From the NCBI GenBank assembly GCA_028281495.1, contig JANQJU010000051.1, forward strand, positions 62,001 to 126,000: a DNA stretch of 64,000 nucleotides. Direction: 5' to 3'. This stretch comes from SAR324 cluster bacterium (GTDB lineage: Bacteria; SAR324; NAC60-12). The notes under the pieces are model-generated. The model saw only the letters and a list, made by a program, of their open reading frames with translations. It ran no database searches and had not been told where the DNA came from. Numbering within the stretch: the first letter of the stretch is position 1; each line of letters opens with the position of its first letter. Shown here one piece after another: positions 44,867 through 54,492 of this stretch. The translations under genes and the position numbers were made by a program.

Positions 44867-46891
44867 ATGACCCCAAAAAAAATAACTGCTGAACACGATC
44901 CTGAAATCGAGCTGTGGCTTCCAAAAAACGATTGTCTGAACCCGGAAATCTCGATTGTCATCCCTGCCATGAATGAGAAAATCACCATTGGTGAGTTTGT
45001 CGACTGGTGTAAAGAAGGTCTTGCCAAAGCCAACATCGAGGGAGAGATCCTCATTGTAGACAGTTCGACGGATGAAACCCCAGAAATCGCAATCGCTCAC
45101 GGTGCGCGTGTGCTGAAAGCCCCCAAGCGTGGTCTGGGCCGTGCCTACATCGACTCCATTCCATTCATTCGAAGTCAATACGTATTGATGGGTGATGCCG
45201 ATTTGACCTACGACTTCCGAGAATTCACCTCCTTTGTGGAAAAATTCAAAGAGGGCTACGAATACATCATGGGATCTCGTTTTCACGGTTATATCGAACC
45301 TGGTGCGATGCCGCCATTGCATCAATATTTTGGCACTCCTGGCACCACTTGGGTGTTGAACACCATCTATTCCAGTAACTTCTCCGATATCCATTGTGGG
45401 ATGCGCGGGATCACCTTGGACGCTCTCAAACGAATGGACCTGCAATCACAATCCTGGGAATACGCCTCGGAAATGGTTCTCAAATCGGTTCATATGAAAC
45501 TGCATACCACCGAAGTGCCCATCCGCTTCCTTAAAGACCGAGAAGGCCGAGAAAGCCACATGAAACGCGAAGGGTTTTTGGGACCGTGGAAAGCGGCCTG
45601 GATCAATCTAAAAGCTATGTTTATCAATGGTTCAGAGTTCTTTTTGTTCAAGCCCGGTATCATCCTCTTGTTGCTGGGATTGGCCTTAGTGATCCCCTTG
45701 ACATGGGGGCCGGTGACCTTTGGTAAGATCACGTTCTCCAGTTTTTGGATGGTCTTGGGAGTGATTCTTTCCATTCTGGGATTGCAGTTCTTTTATATGG
45801 GGATTCTCTCGAAAGTCATCTTTGATTACAGTGGTAGCATCAGCCGGTTCTGGCAGATGGTCTTCACGTACAATCGTTCGATGGTGGTGAGCATCGTGCT
45901 GTTTTTCAGTGGATTGGTCATGGCATGGAATTTTGCCCAGGTCTATATCGACTCCAATTATCTGTTGCTGAAAGGAGCACCACTCGCCGCTTATACAGGC
46001 ATCACCGGACTGCTCATGATGGTTGCCGCTTTTATGAATTTTACCTTCACGCTGTTGCTGTACGCGATTGTGACCATCAAAAAACCCCCCGCAGAAGCAA
46101 ATCCGCCTGTGGGTGTAGGCAATGAAGACAACTGGGAAGACCACTGGGAAGCATTCAGTTTGGCCTCTGAAAAAAGCCCCGGTCAAATTTATCGGCAAAA
46201 CCTAATCCGATGGCTGCTCCGTCAAGCCACCGAAGGTTCCTCCAAACGCGTGATCGACTTCGGAAGCGGGCATGGGGACACTCTTGTGCAAATGAACAAA
46301 GCATTTCCCCAACTCAAACTCTTAGGCATGGAGCTGAGCCAAACGGGAATCGATTTTGCGAAAAAGAAAGTTCCGAAAGCGGACTTTGTCCAATTCGACT
46401 TAGTCAACACAACGGAACCGCTGCCAGCATATAAAGAATGGGCCGAAGTGGGAGTCTGTTCGGAAGTCCTGGAGCATCTGGATGAACCCGAAAAAATGCT
46501 AGTCAACATGAAACACTATTTATCTCCAACGGCTAAAGTCATTTTCACGGTACCCGGCGGGCCTCGTTCTTATTTCGACAAACATATTGGGCACCGTAAA
46601 CACTATACCTGTGAAGAACTCTGTGGCCTGTTGGAATCGAGCGGCTATCGCATCGAGCAAGCCTATGCAGCAGGATTTCCATTTTTCAATTTGTATCGAT
46701 TGGTCATGGTGGCACGTGGAGAAAAATTGGTGGAAGAGGTCAAACGCAGTACGGGATCAGCCACATCCTCTCGTTTGGCCGATGTGGTCATGTGGGCTTT
46801 CCGCAAGTTGTTCTTCTTCAATTTCCGAGATTCCCTTTGGGGATGGCAAATTGTGGTTGTCGCTTCCAAAAACCCAACTCAATCTGGTTAA
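44867..46891 (+). CDS. Fusion: GT2 (DPM1-like), four membrane helices, methyltransferase
   Basis: 674 residues. Residues 25-260 are a polyprenyl-phosphate-sugar-type GT2 domain (ISIVIPAMNEKITI, IVDSSTDET, MGDADLTYDF, MGSRF). Residues 265-410 carry about four membrane helices. Residues 440-640 are a SAM methyltransferase (IDFGSGHGDTL near 463, CSEVLEHLDEPE). The C-terminal part may methylate the lipid-linked sugar or a later glycan end. GGAG lies eleven bases before the ATG. The next gene starts 6 bp on and has the same two activities in reverse order. Confidence 0.85.
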   Translation: MTPKKITAEHDPEIELWLPKNDCLNPEISIVIPAMNEKITIGEFVDWCKEGLAKANIEGEILIVDSSTDETPEIAIAHGARVLKAPKRGLGRAYIDSIPFIRSQYVLMGDADLTYDFREFTSFVEKFKEGYEYIMGSRFHGYIEPGAMPPLHQYFGTPGTTWVLNTIYSSNFSDIHCGMRGITLDALKRMDLQSQSWEYASEMVLKSVHMKLHTTEVPIRFLKDREGRESHMKREGFLGPWKAAWINLKAMFINGSEFFLFKPGIILLLLGLALVIPLTWGPVTFGKITFSSFWMVLGVILSILGLQFFYMGILSKVIFDYSGSISRFWQMVFTYNRSMVVSIVLFFSGLVMAWNFAQVYIDSNYLLLKGAPLAAYTGITGLLMMVAAFMNFTFTLLLYAIVTIKKPPAEANPPVGVGNEDNWEDHWEAFSLASEKSPGQIYRQNLIRWLLRQATEGSSKRVIDFGSGHGDTLVQMNKAFPQLKLLGMELSQTGIDFAKKKVPKADFVQFDLVNTTEPLPAYKEWAEVGVCSEVLEHLDEPEKMLVNMKHYLSPTAKVIFTVPGGPRSYFDKHIGHRKHYTCEELCGLLESSGYRIEQAYAAGFPFFNLYRLVMVARGEKLVEEVKRSTGSATSSRLADVVMWAFRKLFFFNFRDSLWGWQIVVVASKNPTQSG

Positions 46892-46897
46892 CCTTTC

Positions 46898-48463
46898 ATG
46901 ACCTTGCACTGTTATCACTGCCATAGTGCCAACATTGAATATAAGTTTCCTGTTCGAGATTCGTTTTTATATCAATGTGAAGGGTGCGAACTTGGGTTTC
47001 TGCACCCCCCACCAAAATCCCTGGAGTTGACTCATCTTCCTCCTGGTCAAACGCCCCTCGAGTCCATCAGTCATCCTCTCCGGCCTGCCACCATTGAACA
47101 TTATTTGGAGGAACTGGTGGCGTATACCCAGACCTCTGATTTGCATCTTCTGGAAATCGGATGGGGCGAAGAAGATTTCAGTCACGTGGCCAAAAACCAA
47201 GGCATGCAGGTCACCCGTTTGACGCTCCAGCGTTCCGAACAAAACTCGCTCGACCATTGTTTGGATGAAATCGATTGGGACGCGCTTGGCTCGTTTGATG
47301 GGTGCATTGTGGTGCATGTGTTGGAACGCTTGTCTGATCCTCAAAAACTGTTGACCCAAATCCGGAAGGTTCTGAAAGACCAGGGGGTGTTGTTCCTGTC
47401 TACCATTTCCTTGGACAGCCGGAGTGCCCGTTTTTGGAAAGGGCAATGGATGGAGTTCAAGCCCCAGCACTTATTTTATTTCAACACGCAAAACCTAGAA
47501 TCGTTTCTGATCAAAGCGGGGTTTACTCAGTTCATGACCACGCCGAGTTATCGCATGCTACGTTGGGAAGAATTGCCTCAACATCTGAAGCACTATCGGG
47601 TTCCCGTCGTACCGTGGCTGATGAAGGTCTGCCAAAGGCTGGTTCCGCAATATTTCCGGCAAAAGCTCTTTCCCATTGGAGCCTCTGGGGTGAACGTGTT
47701 GTGTCGTAAATCCGACTTACCTTCTTCCAAGCCGATGCTTTCCATCATCATGCCCGTGTTTAATGAAAAGGCGACCTTTGCCACCACCATGGAAGCGGTG
47801 CTCAACAAACAAGTGGAAGGTTTGAACAAAGAAATTGTGATCGTAGAAAGCAATTCCACCGACGGCACCCGTGAAGAGGTCGCTCAATATGAAAACCATA
47901 AAGACGTGCGAGTGATTTACGAAGAACGACCTCGTGGCAAAGGACATGCCGTCCGCTCGACTTTTCCCAAAGTGCATGGCGATATCATTTTGATCCAAGA
48001 TGCAGACACCGAGTACGATGTGAACGATTACGATGTGCTGTTGGAACCGGTGATGAAATACCAACGGCTGTTTGTTTTGGGTTCGCGGCACACGGGCAAT
48101 TGGAAGATGCGCAGTTTTGAAAATCGCTTCTTGTTGAGTTCGTATTTCAACTTTGGCCAAGTCTTGTTCACTTGGATGATCAACGTGTTGTGTGGCTCCA
48201 AACTGAACGACCCTTTCACCATGTATAAGATCTTCCACCGGGAATGTTTATATGGCATTCACTTCGAGGCCAATCGCTTCGACTTGGATTGGGAGATCGT
48301 GGTCAAGTTTTTACGAAAGCGTTACTTTCCGCTAGAAATTCCCGTCAATTACAAGTCTCGCTCCCATGCTGAAGGCAAAAAAGTGACCATGGTGATGGAT
48401 CCGTTAGTCTGTATCAAAACTTTGTTCAAATCACGCTTTGGGAAACTCAAAGAACTTCCATAA
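46898..48463 (+). CDS. Fusion: zinc ribbon, methyltransferase-like, GT2 (DPM1-like)
   Basis: 521 residues. The N-terminal zinc ribbon has C5-x2-C8 and C27-x2-C30. Residues 60-255 look like a SAM methyltransferase of the kind that often follows such a ribbon, but its glycine motif is eroded (LLEIGWGEEDF), so activity is uncertain. Residues 278-515 are a GT2 domain (SIIMPVFNEKATF, IVESNSTDGTREE, LIQDADTEYD, GSRHTG) close to polyprenyl-phosphate-sugar synthases, without membrane helices. The domain order is the reverse of the preceding gene. No clear Shine-Dalgarno site; it may be translated by coupling. Confidence 0.82.
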   Translation: MTLHCYHCHSANIEYKFPVRDSFLYQCEGCELGFLHPPPKSLELTHLPPGQTPLESISHPLRPATIEHYLEELVAYTQTSDLHLLEIGWGEEDFSHVAKNQGMQVTRLTLQRSEQNSLDHCLDEIDWDALGSFDGCIVVHVLERLSDPQKLLTQIRKVLKDQGVLFLSTISLDSRSARFWKGQWMEFKPQHLFYFNTQNLESFLIKAGFTQFMTTPSYRMLRWEELPQHLKHYRVPVVPWLMKVCQRLVPQYFRQKLFPIGASGVNVLCRKSDLPSSKPMLSIIMPVFNEKATFATTMEAVLNKQVEGLNKEIVIVESNSTDGTREEVAQYENHKDVRVIYEERPRGKGHAVRSTFPKVHGDIILIQDADTEYDVNDYDVLLEPVMKYQRLFVLGSRHTGNWKMRSFENRFLLSSYFNFGQVLFTWMINVLCGSKLNDPFTMYKIFHRECLYGIHFEANRFDLDWEIVVKFLRKRYFPLEIPVNYKSRSHAEGKKVTMVMDPLVCIKTLFKSRFGKLKELP

Positions 48464-48529
48464 ACGGATGTATTTTGACCCCTCCCAGTCTTGTTTTGGA
48501 AACTCTCAAAATTCCCCTAAAAACCGAAT

Positions 48530-49483
48530 ATGTGGCAAGGCAGTAAAACTTTAGTAACCGGCGGTGCCGGTTTTATTGGCAGTCATTTGGTGGATGAATT
48601 GGTCCGCCAAGGCAGTGATGTGATCATTTATGACAATTTGTCGACCGGACAGGAATTCAATGTCACGCGGCATCCTGAGGTTCAATTCATCAAAGGTGAT
48701 ATTCTGGACGAGGCACTCCTCACCCAATCGATGGAAGGCGTGGATGTGGTATTCCACATGGCAGCTAATGCCGATGTACGAGGTGGTATGGCCAACACTC
48801 ATATCGACCTTACCCAAAATGTCATTGGCACCCACCGTGTGCTGGAAGCCATGAAGCACCATCAGGTGAAAAAAATCGTGTTTGCCAGTTCCTCTGCCGT
48901 GTATGGCGAACCCGAGCAGTTCCCTACCCCAGAAGAATATGTCTGCCTACAAACCTCGGTGTATGGTGCTTCAAAGATGGCTGCTGAAGGTTATATTCAG
49001 GCCTATTGCGAATACTTCGACATGCAATCGTTCCTGTTTCGTTTTGTGAGTTGGATCGGCGAACGTTACACCCACGGGGTGATTTATGATTTTGTGAAAA
49101 AATTGAAGACCAACCCCCATCAGTTGGAAATTTTAGGTGATGGCAAACAAAAGAAATCCTATTTGGATGTCACGGATGGCGTTCGTGGGATTTTCCTTGC
49201 AGCGGAACGCCTCAAAACCTCAAAAAACGTGCTCAATTTGGGGCATGAAGATTCTCTCGATGTCACCGCTTTAGCAAACATCGTCGTCGAAGAGATGGGG
49301 TTATCCGACGTAGAATACATCTACACCGGAGGGATTCGTGGTTGGAAAGGCGACAGCCCTTTTGTCCTCTTGGATACACAAAAGATGAAAGCCATCGGCT
49401 GGAACGCAGCCATTTCAATTGAAGATTCAATCCGTCGCACGGTGCGGTATTTACAAACCCATTTCAACCAGATTCACCGATGA
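48530..49483 (+). CDS. NAD-dependent sugar epimerase/dehydratase (extended SDR), copy 2
   Basis: 317 residues. It has GGAGFIGSHLVDEL at the start, ASSSAVYGE, and VYGASKMAAEGY with the catalytic Y-x3-K. GERYTHGVIYDFVKKL and LEILGDGKQKKSYL parallel the copy at 43856, so the two are paralogues. It is joined to the heptose operon: its stop overlaps the next start by 4 bp (ATGA). A GDP-heptose or other nucleotide-sugar substrate is likely from context but not proven. Confidence 0.88.
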   Translation: MWQGSKTLVTGGAGFIGSHLVDELVRQGSDVIIYDNLSTGQEFNVTRHPEVQFIKGDILDEALLTQSMEGVDVVFHMAANADVRGGMANTHIDLTQNVIGTHRVLEAMKHHQVKKIVFASSSAVYGEPEQFPTPEEYVCLQTSVYGASKMAAEGYIQAYCEYFDMQSFLFRFVSWIGERYTHGVIYDFVKKLKTNPHQLEILGDGKQKKSYLDVTDGVRGIFLAAERLKTSKNVLNLGHEDSLDVTALANIVVEEMGLSDVEYIYTGGIRGWKGDSPFVLLDTQKMKAIGWNAAISIEDSIRRTVRYLQTHFNQIHR

Positions 49484-50787
49484 AAGCAGTCATTCTCACA
49501 GGCGGCAAAGGCACCCGCCTCGGATCATTAAATTTAGACATTCCCAAGCCTTTGGTGCCGGTCGGGGATATTCCTATCTTAGGCCATCAAATCAACTTGC
49601 TGAAGCAGGAAGGCATCCAAGATATCTACATTCTCACCGGATACTTGGGAGATAAGATTGAACAATATATCCAAGAAAACGATGCCTTTGGTCTCAATAT
49701 TCAGTGTATCCGGGAGTCGGAACCGTTGGGAACAGCCGGTTGCGTGAGTGCCTTGAAAGACGAGATTTCCGAAGACTTCTTTCTCCTGTATGGCGATGTG
49801 ATGATGGAGATGGACCTGGAATCCTTGGGGCAATATCACCAAGAAAAGCAAGGCATCGCCACGCTGGTGATTCACCCCAATGACCACCCTTATGATAGCG
49901 ATTTGGTGAAAGTGGATGACCAGATGCAAATTGTACAGTTCCTCCCTAAACACGAACGCACGCCTGATATGGATTACGACAATCTCGTCAATGCCGCCGT
50001 GTATGTGCTGAGTCCTCAGGTTTTTCAATACATCCCCACCCACAAATCAGACTTTGTCAAAGACGTGTTTCCGGCAGCCATGGCGAATGCCGAGGTGCTG
50101 TACGGCTACAAATCAGCAGAATATATGAAAGATATGGGGACTCCAGATCGGCTGGAATTGGTGAACCGTCATTATCGAGAAGGGATCATCCATAAGAAGA
50201 GCCGGAAAGTGGCCAAGGGTGCGATTTTCTTAGATCGGGATGGCACTATCAATCAGGAAGTGGGGTTGGTGTCAGATCCCAACCAAATTACCTTGATGCC
50301 CCAGGTTGCCGAAGCGATCCGCATGATCAATGGTTCCGAATACTTGGCGGTGTGTGTGACCAATCAACCCGTCATTGCTCGCAATCTGTGCTCCTTTGAG
50401 ACCTTGCATCAGGTCCACCAGCGGATGGAAAAATTGCTTGGCGAAGCCCATGCTTATCTGGACGAAATCTATTTCTGTCCTCATCATCCCGACAAAGGCT
50501 ATCCGGAAGAACGAGTCGAATATAAAATTTCCTGCGAATGCCGCAAACCAGAACCTGGCATGCTGCAACAGGCACAGCGTGAACTCAATATCGACTTGAG
50601 CCGCTCTTATATGATTGGGGACCGGACTTCTGACATCGAAGCCGGGCGACGCTGTGGTGTCACTACCATCTTGCTGCAAACCGGTGCTGCTGGGAAAGAT
50701 GGCAAATGCGATATCACTCCAGATCACGTCTTTGCCGACCTTTGGGAAGCCATCCATTTCATCCTCAAAACATCTCAACCAGAATAG
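49480..50787 (+). CDS. HddC-GmhB fusion: heptose-1-phosphate guanylyltransferase and heptose-bisphosphate phosphatase
   Basis: 435 residues. Residues 1-230 are a sugar nucleotidyltransferase (AVILTGGKGTRLGSL, IPKPLVPVGD, GDVMMEMD) of the HddC type. Residues 245-430 are a HAD phosphatase of the GmhB type: FLDRDGTINQE near 250, the zinc-site CPHHP and CECRKPEPGM, and MIGDRTSDIEAG. In the GDP-D-glycero-alpha-D-manno-heptose pathway the phosphatase removes the 7-phosphate and the transferase then activates the 1-phosphate, so the two consecutive steps are joined in one chain. The kinase and isomerase genes lie directly downstream. Confidence 0.88.
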   Translation: MKAVILTGGKGTRLGSLNLDIPKPLVPVGDIPILGHQINLLKQEGIQDIYILTGYLGDKIEQYIQENDAFGLNIQCIRESEPLGTAGCVSALKDEISEDFFLLYGDVMMEMDLESLGQYHQEKQGIATLVIHPNDHPYDSDLVKVDDQMQIVQFLPKHERTPDMDYDNLVNAAVYVLSPQVFQYIPTHKSDFVKDVFPAAMANAEVLYGYKSAEYMKDMGTPDRLELVNRHYREGIIHKKSRKVAKGAIFLDRDGTINQEVGLVSDPNQITLMPQVAEAIRMINGSEYLAVCVTNQPVIARNLCSFETLHQVHQRMEKLLGEAHAYLDEIYFCPHHPDKGYPEERVEYKISCECRKPEPGMLQQAQRELNIDLSRSYMIGDRTSDIEAGRRCGVTTILLQTGAAGKDGKCDITPDHVFADLWEAIHFILKTSQPE

Positions 50788-50793
50788 GATTTC

Positions 50794-51783
50794 ATGATCA
50801 TCACCAGAACCCCTTTTCGAATCAGCTTTGCTGGAGGCGGAAGCGACATCAGCTCATTTTATCGGTTGCATGAAGGCTGTGTTTTAAGCACCACGATCAA
50901 CAAATACATGTATATCGTGTCGCATCCATTCGCGCTAAAAAACGCCCTCCAGATCAAATATTCAAAAACCGAACTCGCAGAATCGATCGATCAATTAAAA
51001 CATCCGATTGTGAAAAAGGTGTTAGAACGGTTGGAGATTCCCCGTGGTGTGGAAATCGCGAGTTTTGCTGACGTCCCTGCCGGTACGGGTTTGGGGAGTT
51101 CCAGTTCGTTCACCGTAGGCCTGCTGCATTGTCTCAATGGATACAAAAACAATTATGTGTCCAAGGAGTATCTGGCTTCCCAAGCCTGTCGCATTGAGAT
51201 TGAAGATTTGCAAGAACCGATTGGCAAACAAGATCAATATGCCGCAGCCTATGGAGGATTGAATTTCATCCGTTTCCATCCCAATGATTCGGTCACGGTG
51301 GAACCGATTGTCACCAGCAGTGAATGTGTCCAGCAATTGGAAGACAATCTGCTGATGTTTTACACCGGCGACTCCCGGTCCGCGAGCAACATCCTAGCTA
51401 AACAAAAAAAGAATATTCAAACCCAAGGCAAAGTGGTCGACTCTTTAAAACAGATGACTTCATTGGCCATCGAATTGAAAGAAGTGTTGTTGCTAGGAAA
51501 ATTGGACGATTTTGGTAGAATTCTCCATGAAGGTTGGAAACTCAAACAATCCCTCGCTTCGAGCATTACCAATGAAAAAATCACGGAACTGTATGAACGA
51601 GGACTCCAGGCCGGTGCTTTAGGAGGCAAGCTGCTGGGAGCTGGAGGCGGAGGCTATCTATTGTTCTATTGTCCATCTGAACATCAAGCAACCTTACGTC
51701 AAGCGTTTTCCGATTTGGAGGAACTGAGCTTTGTTTTTGATCGCCAAGGTTCCAGTGTTATTTATTACGATGACAACCGCTAA
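50794..51783 (+). CDS. hddA: D-glycero-alpha-D-manno-heptose-7-phosphate kinase
   Basis: 329 residues, a GHMP-family kinase. The N-terminal RTPFRISFAGGGSDI is highly typical of HddA, and the ATP loop GTGLGSSSSFTVGLLH lies near residue 95. The C-terminal KLLGAGGGGYLLFY is the third GHMP motif. It phosphorylates the anomeric position of sedoheptulose-derived heptose 7-phosphate. AGGA precedes the ATG, 6 bp after the fusion gene. Confidence 0.92.
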   Translation: MIITRTPFRISFAGGGSDISSFYRLHEGCVLSTTINKYMYIVSHPFALKNALQIKYSKTELAESIDQLKHPIVKKVLERLEIPRGVEIASFADVPAGTGLGSSSSFTVGLLHCLNGYKNNYVSKEYLASQACRIEIEDLQEPIGKQDQYAAAYGGLNFIRFHPNDSVTVEPIVTSSECVQQLEDNLLMFYTGDSRSASNILAKQKKNIQTQGKVVDSLKQMTSLAIELKEVLLLGKLDDFGRILHEGWKLKQSLASSITNEKITELYERGLQAGALGGKLLGAGGGGYLLFYCPSEHQATLRQAFSDLEELSFVFDRQGSSVIYYDDNR

Positions 51784-51885
51784 ATTTTTCATCTGAATTT
51801 TCTATTATTGTTTTTTCACTATTATTGTTCACAGCAATCTTCTGAAACCTTGATTCAGAAGACAAATTCCAAGGAAAGGGGTGAT

Positions 51886-52482
51886 ATGGATTTTACACAA
51901 GAAATCAATCACTACGCAGCCACGCTCAAACGCACCATCGATGCGCTGTCTCGCACAGAAATCAATACCGTATATGACCTTTTGCTCAAAGCATACGAGG
52001 AGGAACGTCAGATTTTTATCATGGGCAACGGGGGAAGTGCCGCCACGGCATCGCACATGGTGTGCGATTTCAACAAAGGCATGTGCTTTGATAAGCCCAA
52101 GCGCTTCAAAATGATCTGTCTGAACGACAACGTGCCGTCATTGATGGCACTCGCCAATGACATCGGTTATGATGTGGTGTTTGTGGAACAACTTAAAAAC
52201 TTCATGCAACCGGGAGACTATGTGATTGGTATTTCGGGAAGCGGCAATTCCGAAAACGTGATCCAAGCGATCCAATATGCCAACGAAAACGAAGGCGTCA
52301 CCATCGGCTTTTGCGGCTACAGCGGCGGAAAACTGAAACAACAAGCTCAGTATTCCATCCACGTCAATATCAATGACATGCAGATCGTGGAAGATGTGCA
52401 TATGATGCTCGACCACATGACCATGCGTGTCTTGGGCAACTACCTCCACTCCCAAGACAAACCGGCAGAAGCAGCTGCTTGA
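51886..52482 (+). CDS. gmhA: Sedoheptulose-7-phosphate isomerase (GmhA-type SIS protein)
   Basis: 198 residues from the ATG at 51886, chosen for its AAGGAAAGGGG site; the frame is open earlier but without one. It is a SIS-domain protein with FIMGNGGSAATASHM and GISGSGNSENVI. It starts the heptose pathway by converting sedoheptulose 7-phosphate to glycero-manno-heptose 7-phosphate. The position four residues after the metal-binding His is Asp (SHMVCDF) rather than the Glu of E. coli GmhA, and the C-terminal block reads VEDVHMMLDHM. This variant is usual in isomerases found beside HddA. Confidence 0.88.
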   Translation: MDFTQEINHYAATLKRTIDALSRTEINTVYDLLLKAYEEERQIFIMGNGGSAATASHMVCDFNKGMCFDKPKRFKMICLNDNVPSLMALANDIGYDVVFVEQLKNFMQPGDYVIGISGSGNSENVIQAIQYANENEGVTIGFCGYSGGKLKQQAQYSIHVNINDMQIVEDVHMMLDHMTMRVLGNYLHSQDKPAEAAA

Positions 52483-52518
52483 TTCTACAGCGTTGAAAAG
52501 GATGAGCAGCTTTATCAC

Positions 52519-54432
52519 ATGAAATTGCTCATCCTCTATTCACTGATTTCCATGCCCTCGATCCATTCTCAGTTTGACTGGAAAACAACCGTATTCTCCA
52601 GTGGTGCTTCCCCCTTCTTGACTCCCAGTCACCCTGCCCTAAACGAAAACGTAACAATACGGATTCGTGTTCACTCGATCGCTCCGATTCAACAAGTGCT
52701 CCTCTATGCAGCCCCGGATGGAGAAGCATGGGAAATGGCCTTGGCCAAAAGCCATTCCGATCATTTTTTCGATTACTATGCCGGTTCCTTTGCGTTGCAT
52801 TGGAACACTTTCCGTTACCATTTTATTTTGATCACTCAAGATCAGACGGTTTGGCACTACCGGCCTCATCACTTGCAGCGCACCCCTCCATTGCTTCAAG
52901 AAAGCTTTGTATTGCTCGCCGATGACCACATGCCCACTTGGGTCCAATCTTCCGTGTTTTATCATATTTTCCCAGACCGCTTTGCCAATGGCGATCCCAC
53001 CCTAAACTATCGGCCGGGTGAGTATTCTTTTGAGGACTGGAGTGTCACTGTGAGGGAATGGGGAGAGCCACCGAAATCTTACGAACAGACGGGAAATCTA
53101 GAATTTTTCAATGGTGACCTGAAAGGCATTCATCACAAGTTGGATTATCTACAAGAACTGGGGGTCAATGCCGTCTACTTGACCCCCATTTTTACCTCAC
53201 CGACAAACCATCGCTATGATGTGCAGGATTTTTATCAAGTGGATCCCCATTTGGGAACGGAATCCACGTTTTGTCTCCTGCGCCAGGCATTGCATGAGCG
53301 GGGAATGCGGTTGATCATTGATGGCGTTTTTAATCATACCGGAGTGAATCATCGTTGGTTCAATCGAGGGAGACTGCATGAAGCCCCTGGAGCGTATCAA
53401 TACGAGCCATCTCCTTATGACGATTTCTACCTATTTTATGATCACCCCGATTCCTACGAATCATGGTGGGGCTTGCCCTCGCTCCCCAAACTTAATTTTC
53501 AGTCGCAGCGATTGCGCGATACGATCTACCGCAAAGCCGATTCGGTGGTTCAGTATTGGTTGGAAGAACCTCGCGGTGTGGATGGATGGCGATTTGATGT
53601 GGCCAACATGACCGCACGCCATCGCCAGTATCAGGATCATTTGGAAGTCTGGTCTGAGTTGCGAAAAGTGATCAAAACTCGATTTCCCCATGCCTATTTG
53701 TTGGGAGAACACAGCCAGGATGGCACCGAATTGCTCCAAGGAAATTGTTTGGATGGCAACATGAATTACATGGGTTTCCATGTACCCTTGTTTGGTTGGC
53801 TGATCGGGTCTTATGCCCCTGTCGAAAGCCAATATCGAGCATTTCCAAATTTCAACGGTCGGGATTTTCAGGAGCAGGTCAACCGCTATTTATATGCCAT
53901 TCCCTGGCAAGTGGCTGTCATGATGTATAATGCCATCAATACACATGACCGGCCCCGATTTAACAGCATGTCTCAACACAACAAAGTCACTCAAATGAGT
54001 GCCCTCGTGTTTTTGTTTTCTTTTGTTGGTGTGCCTTCGATCTATTATGGCGATGAAATCGGTCTGCCGGGTTTGTATGACCCCGACAACCGCCGTTGCA
54101 TGCCATGGGATCAGACTGTTTGGGATCTCGATTTACAAAAGCAGTATCGGACTGGTATTCAGTTGCGAAAACAATCACAGACGTTGTCCCAAGGAAGTTT
54201 CTGTTGGTTGTTCGCTGAAGAATCTGTGGTGGCTTATGCTCGATTTGATCAGGAAGGTGTGTTTGTGAGTGTGATGGTCAAAACCCCGCCTCAGCAGCCT
54301 ATTGCTATTTCAATGTACGCTTTAGGGATTGCTCAAGGACAGGCTCACTCGGTGTTTCGTGGCACCGCTCACCGGGTGTCTGATTTCTGTTTGGAAGTTC
54401 CTCCTGTCGCTGACATCTACCAGATCCACTGA
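52519..54432 (+). CDS. GH13 alpha-glucosidase, MalZ/neopullulanase type
   Basis: 637 residues. An N-terminal beta domain (1-135) is followed by the GH13 barrel. It closely follows E. coli MalZ: VFYHIFPDRFANG, FFNGDLKGI, LIIDGVFNHTG, the nucleophile Asp in DGWRFDVAN (near 360), the acid/base Glu in LLGEHSQD (near 398), and INTHDRPRF with the third Asp (near 477). It hydrolyses maltodextrins or similar alpha-1,4-glucans. The first 15 residues are hydrophobic but too short for a firm signal peptide, so the location is uncertain. It is not an obvious part of the surface-glycan pathway, but shares its strand, 36 bp after gmhA. Confidence 0.88.
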   Translation: MKLLILYSLISMPSIHSQFDWKTTVFSSGASPFLTPSHPALNENVTIRIRVHSIAPIQQVLLYAAPDGEAWEMALAKSHSDHFFDYYAGSFALHWNTFRYHFILITQDQTVWHYRPHHLQRTPPLLQESFVLLADDHMPTWVQSSVFYHIFPDRFANGDPTLNYRPGEYSFEDWSVTVREWGEPPKSYEQTGNLEFFNGDLKGIHHKLDYLQELGVNAVYLTPIFTSPTNHRYDVQDFYQVDPHLGTESTFCLLRQALHERGMRLIIDGVFNHTGVNHRWFNRGRLHEAPGAYQYEPSPYDDFYLFYDHPDSYESWWGLPSLPKLNFQSQRLRDTIYRKADSVVQYWLEEPRGVDGWRFDVANMTARHRQYQDHLEVWSELRKVIKTRFPHAYLLGEHSQDGTELLQGNCLDGNMNYMGFHVPLFGWLIGSYAPVESQYRAFPNFNGRDFQEQVNRYLYAIPWQVAVMMYNAINTHDRPRFNSMSQHNKVTQMSALVFLFSFVGVPSIYYGDEIGLPGLYDPDNRRCMPWDQTVWDLDLQKQYRTGIQLRKQSQTLSQGSFCWLFAEESVVAYARFDQEGVFVSVMVKTPPQQPIAISMYALGIAQGQAHSVFRGTAHRVSDFCLEVPPVADIYQIH

Positions 54433-54492
54433 AAGACTCACTGCTCCTCACAAGTCACTTGTTATCTCCAACCTTTCCTCCAAAGGATTTGT

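Noticed and set aside
44783..45445. Minus-strand open frame of 220 codons over the start of the GT2 fusion
   Set aside because: Antisense to conserved GT2 motifs, no ribosome site, no recognisable domain.
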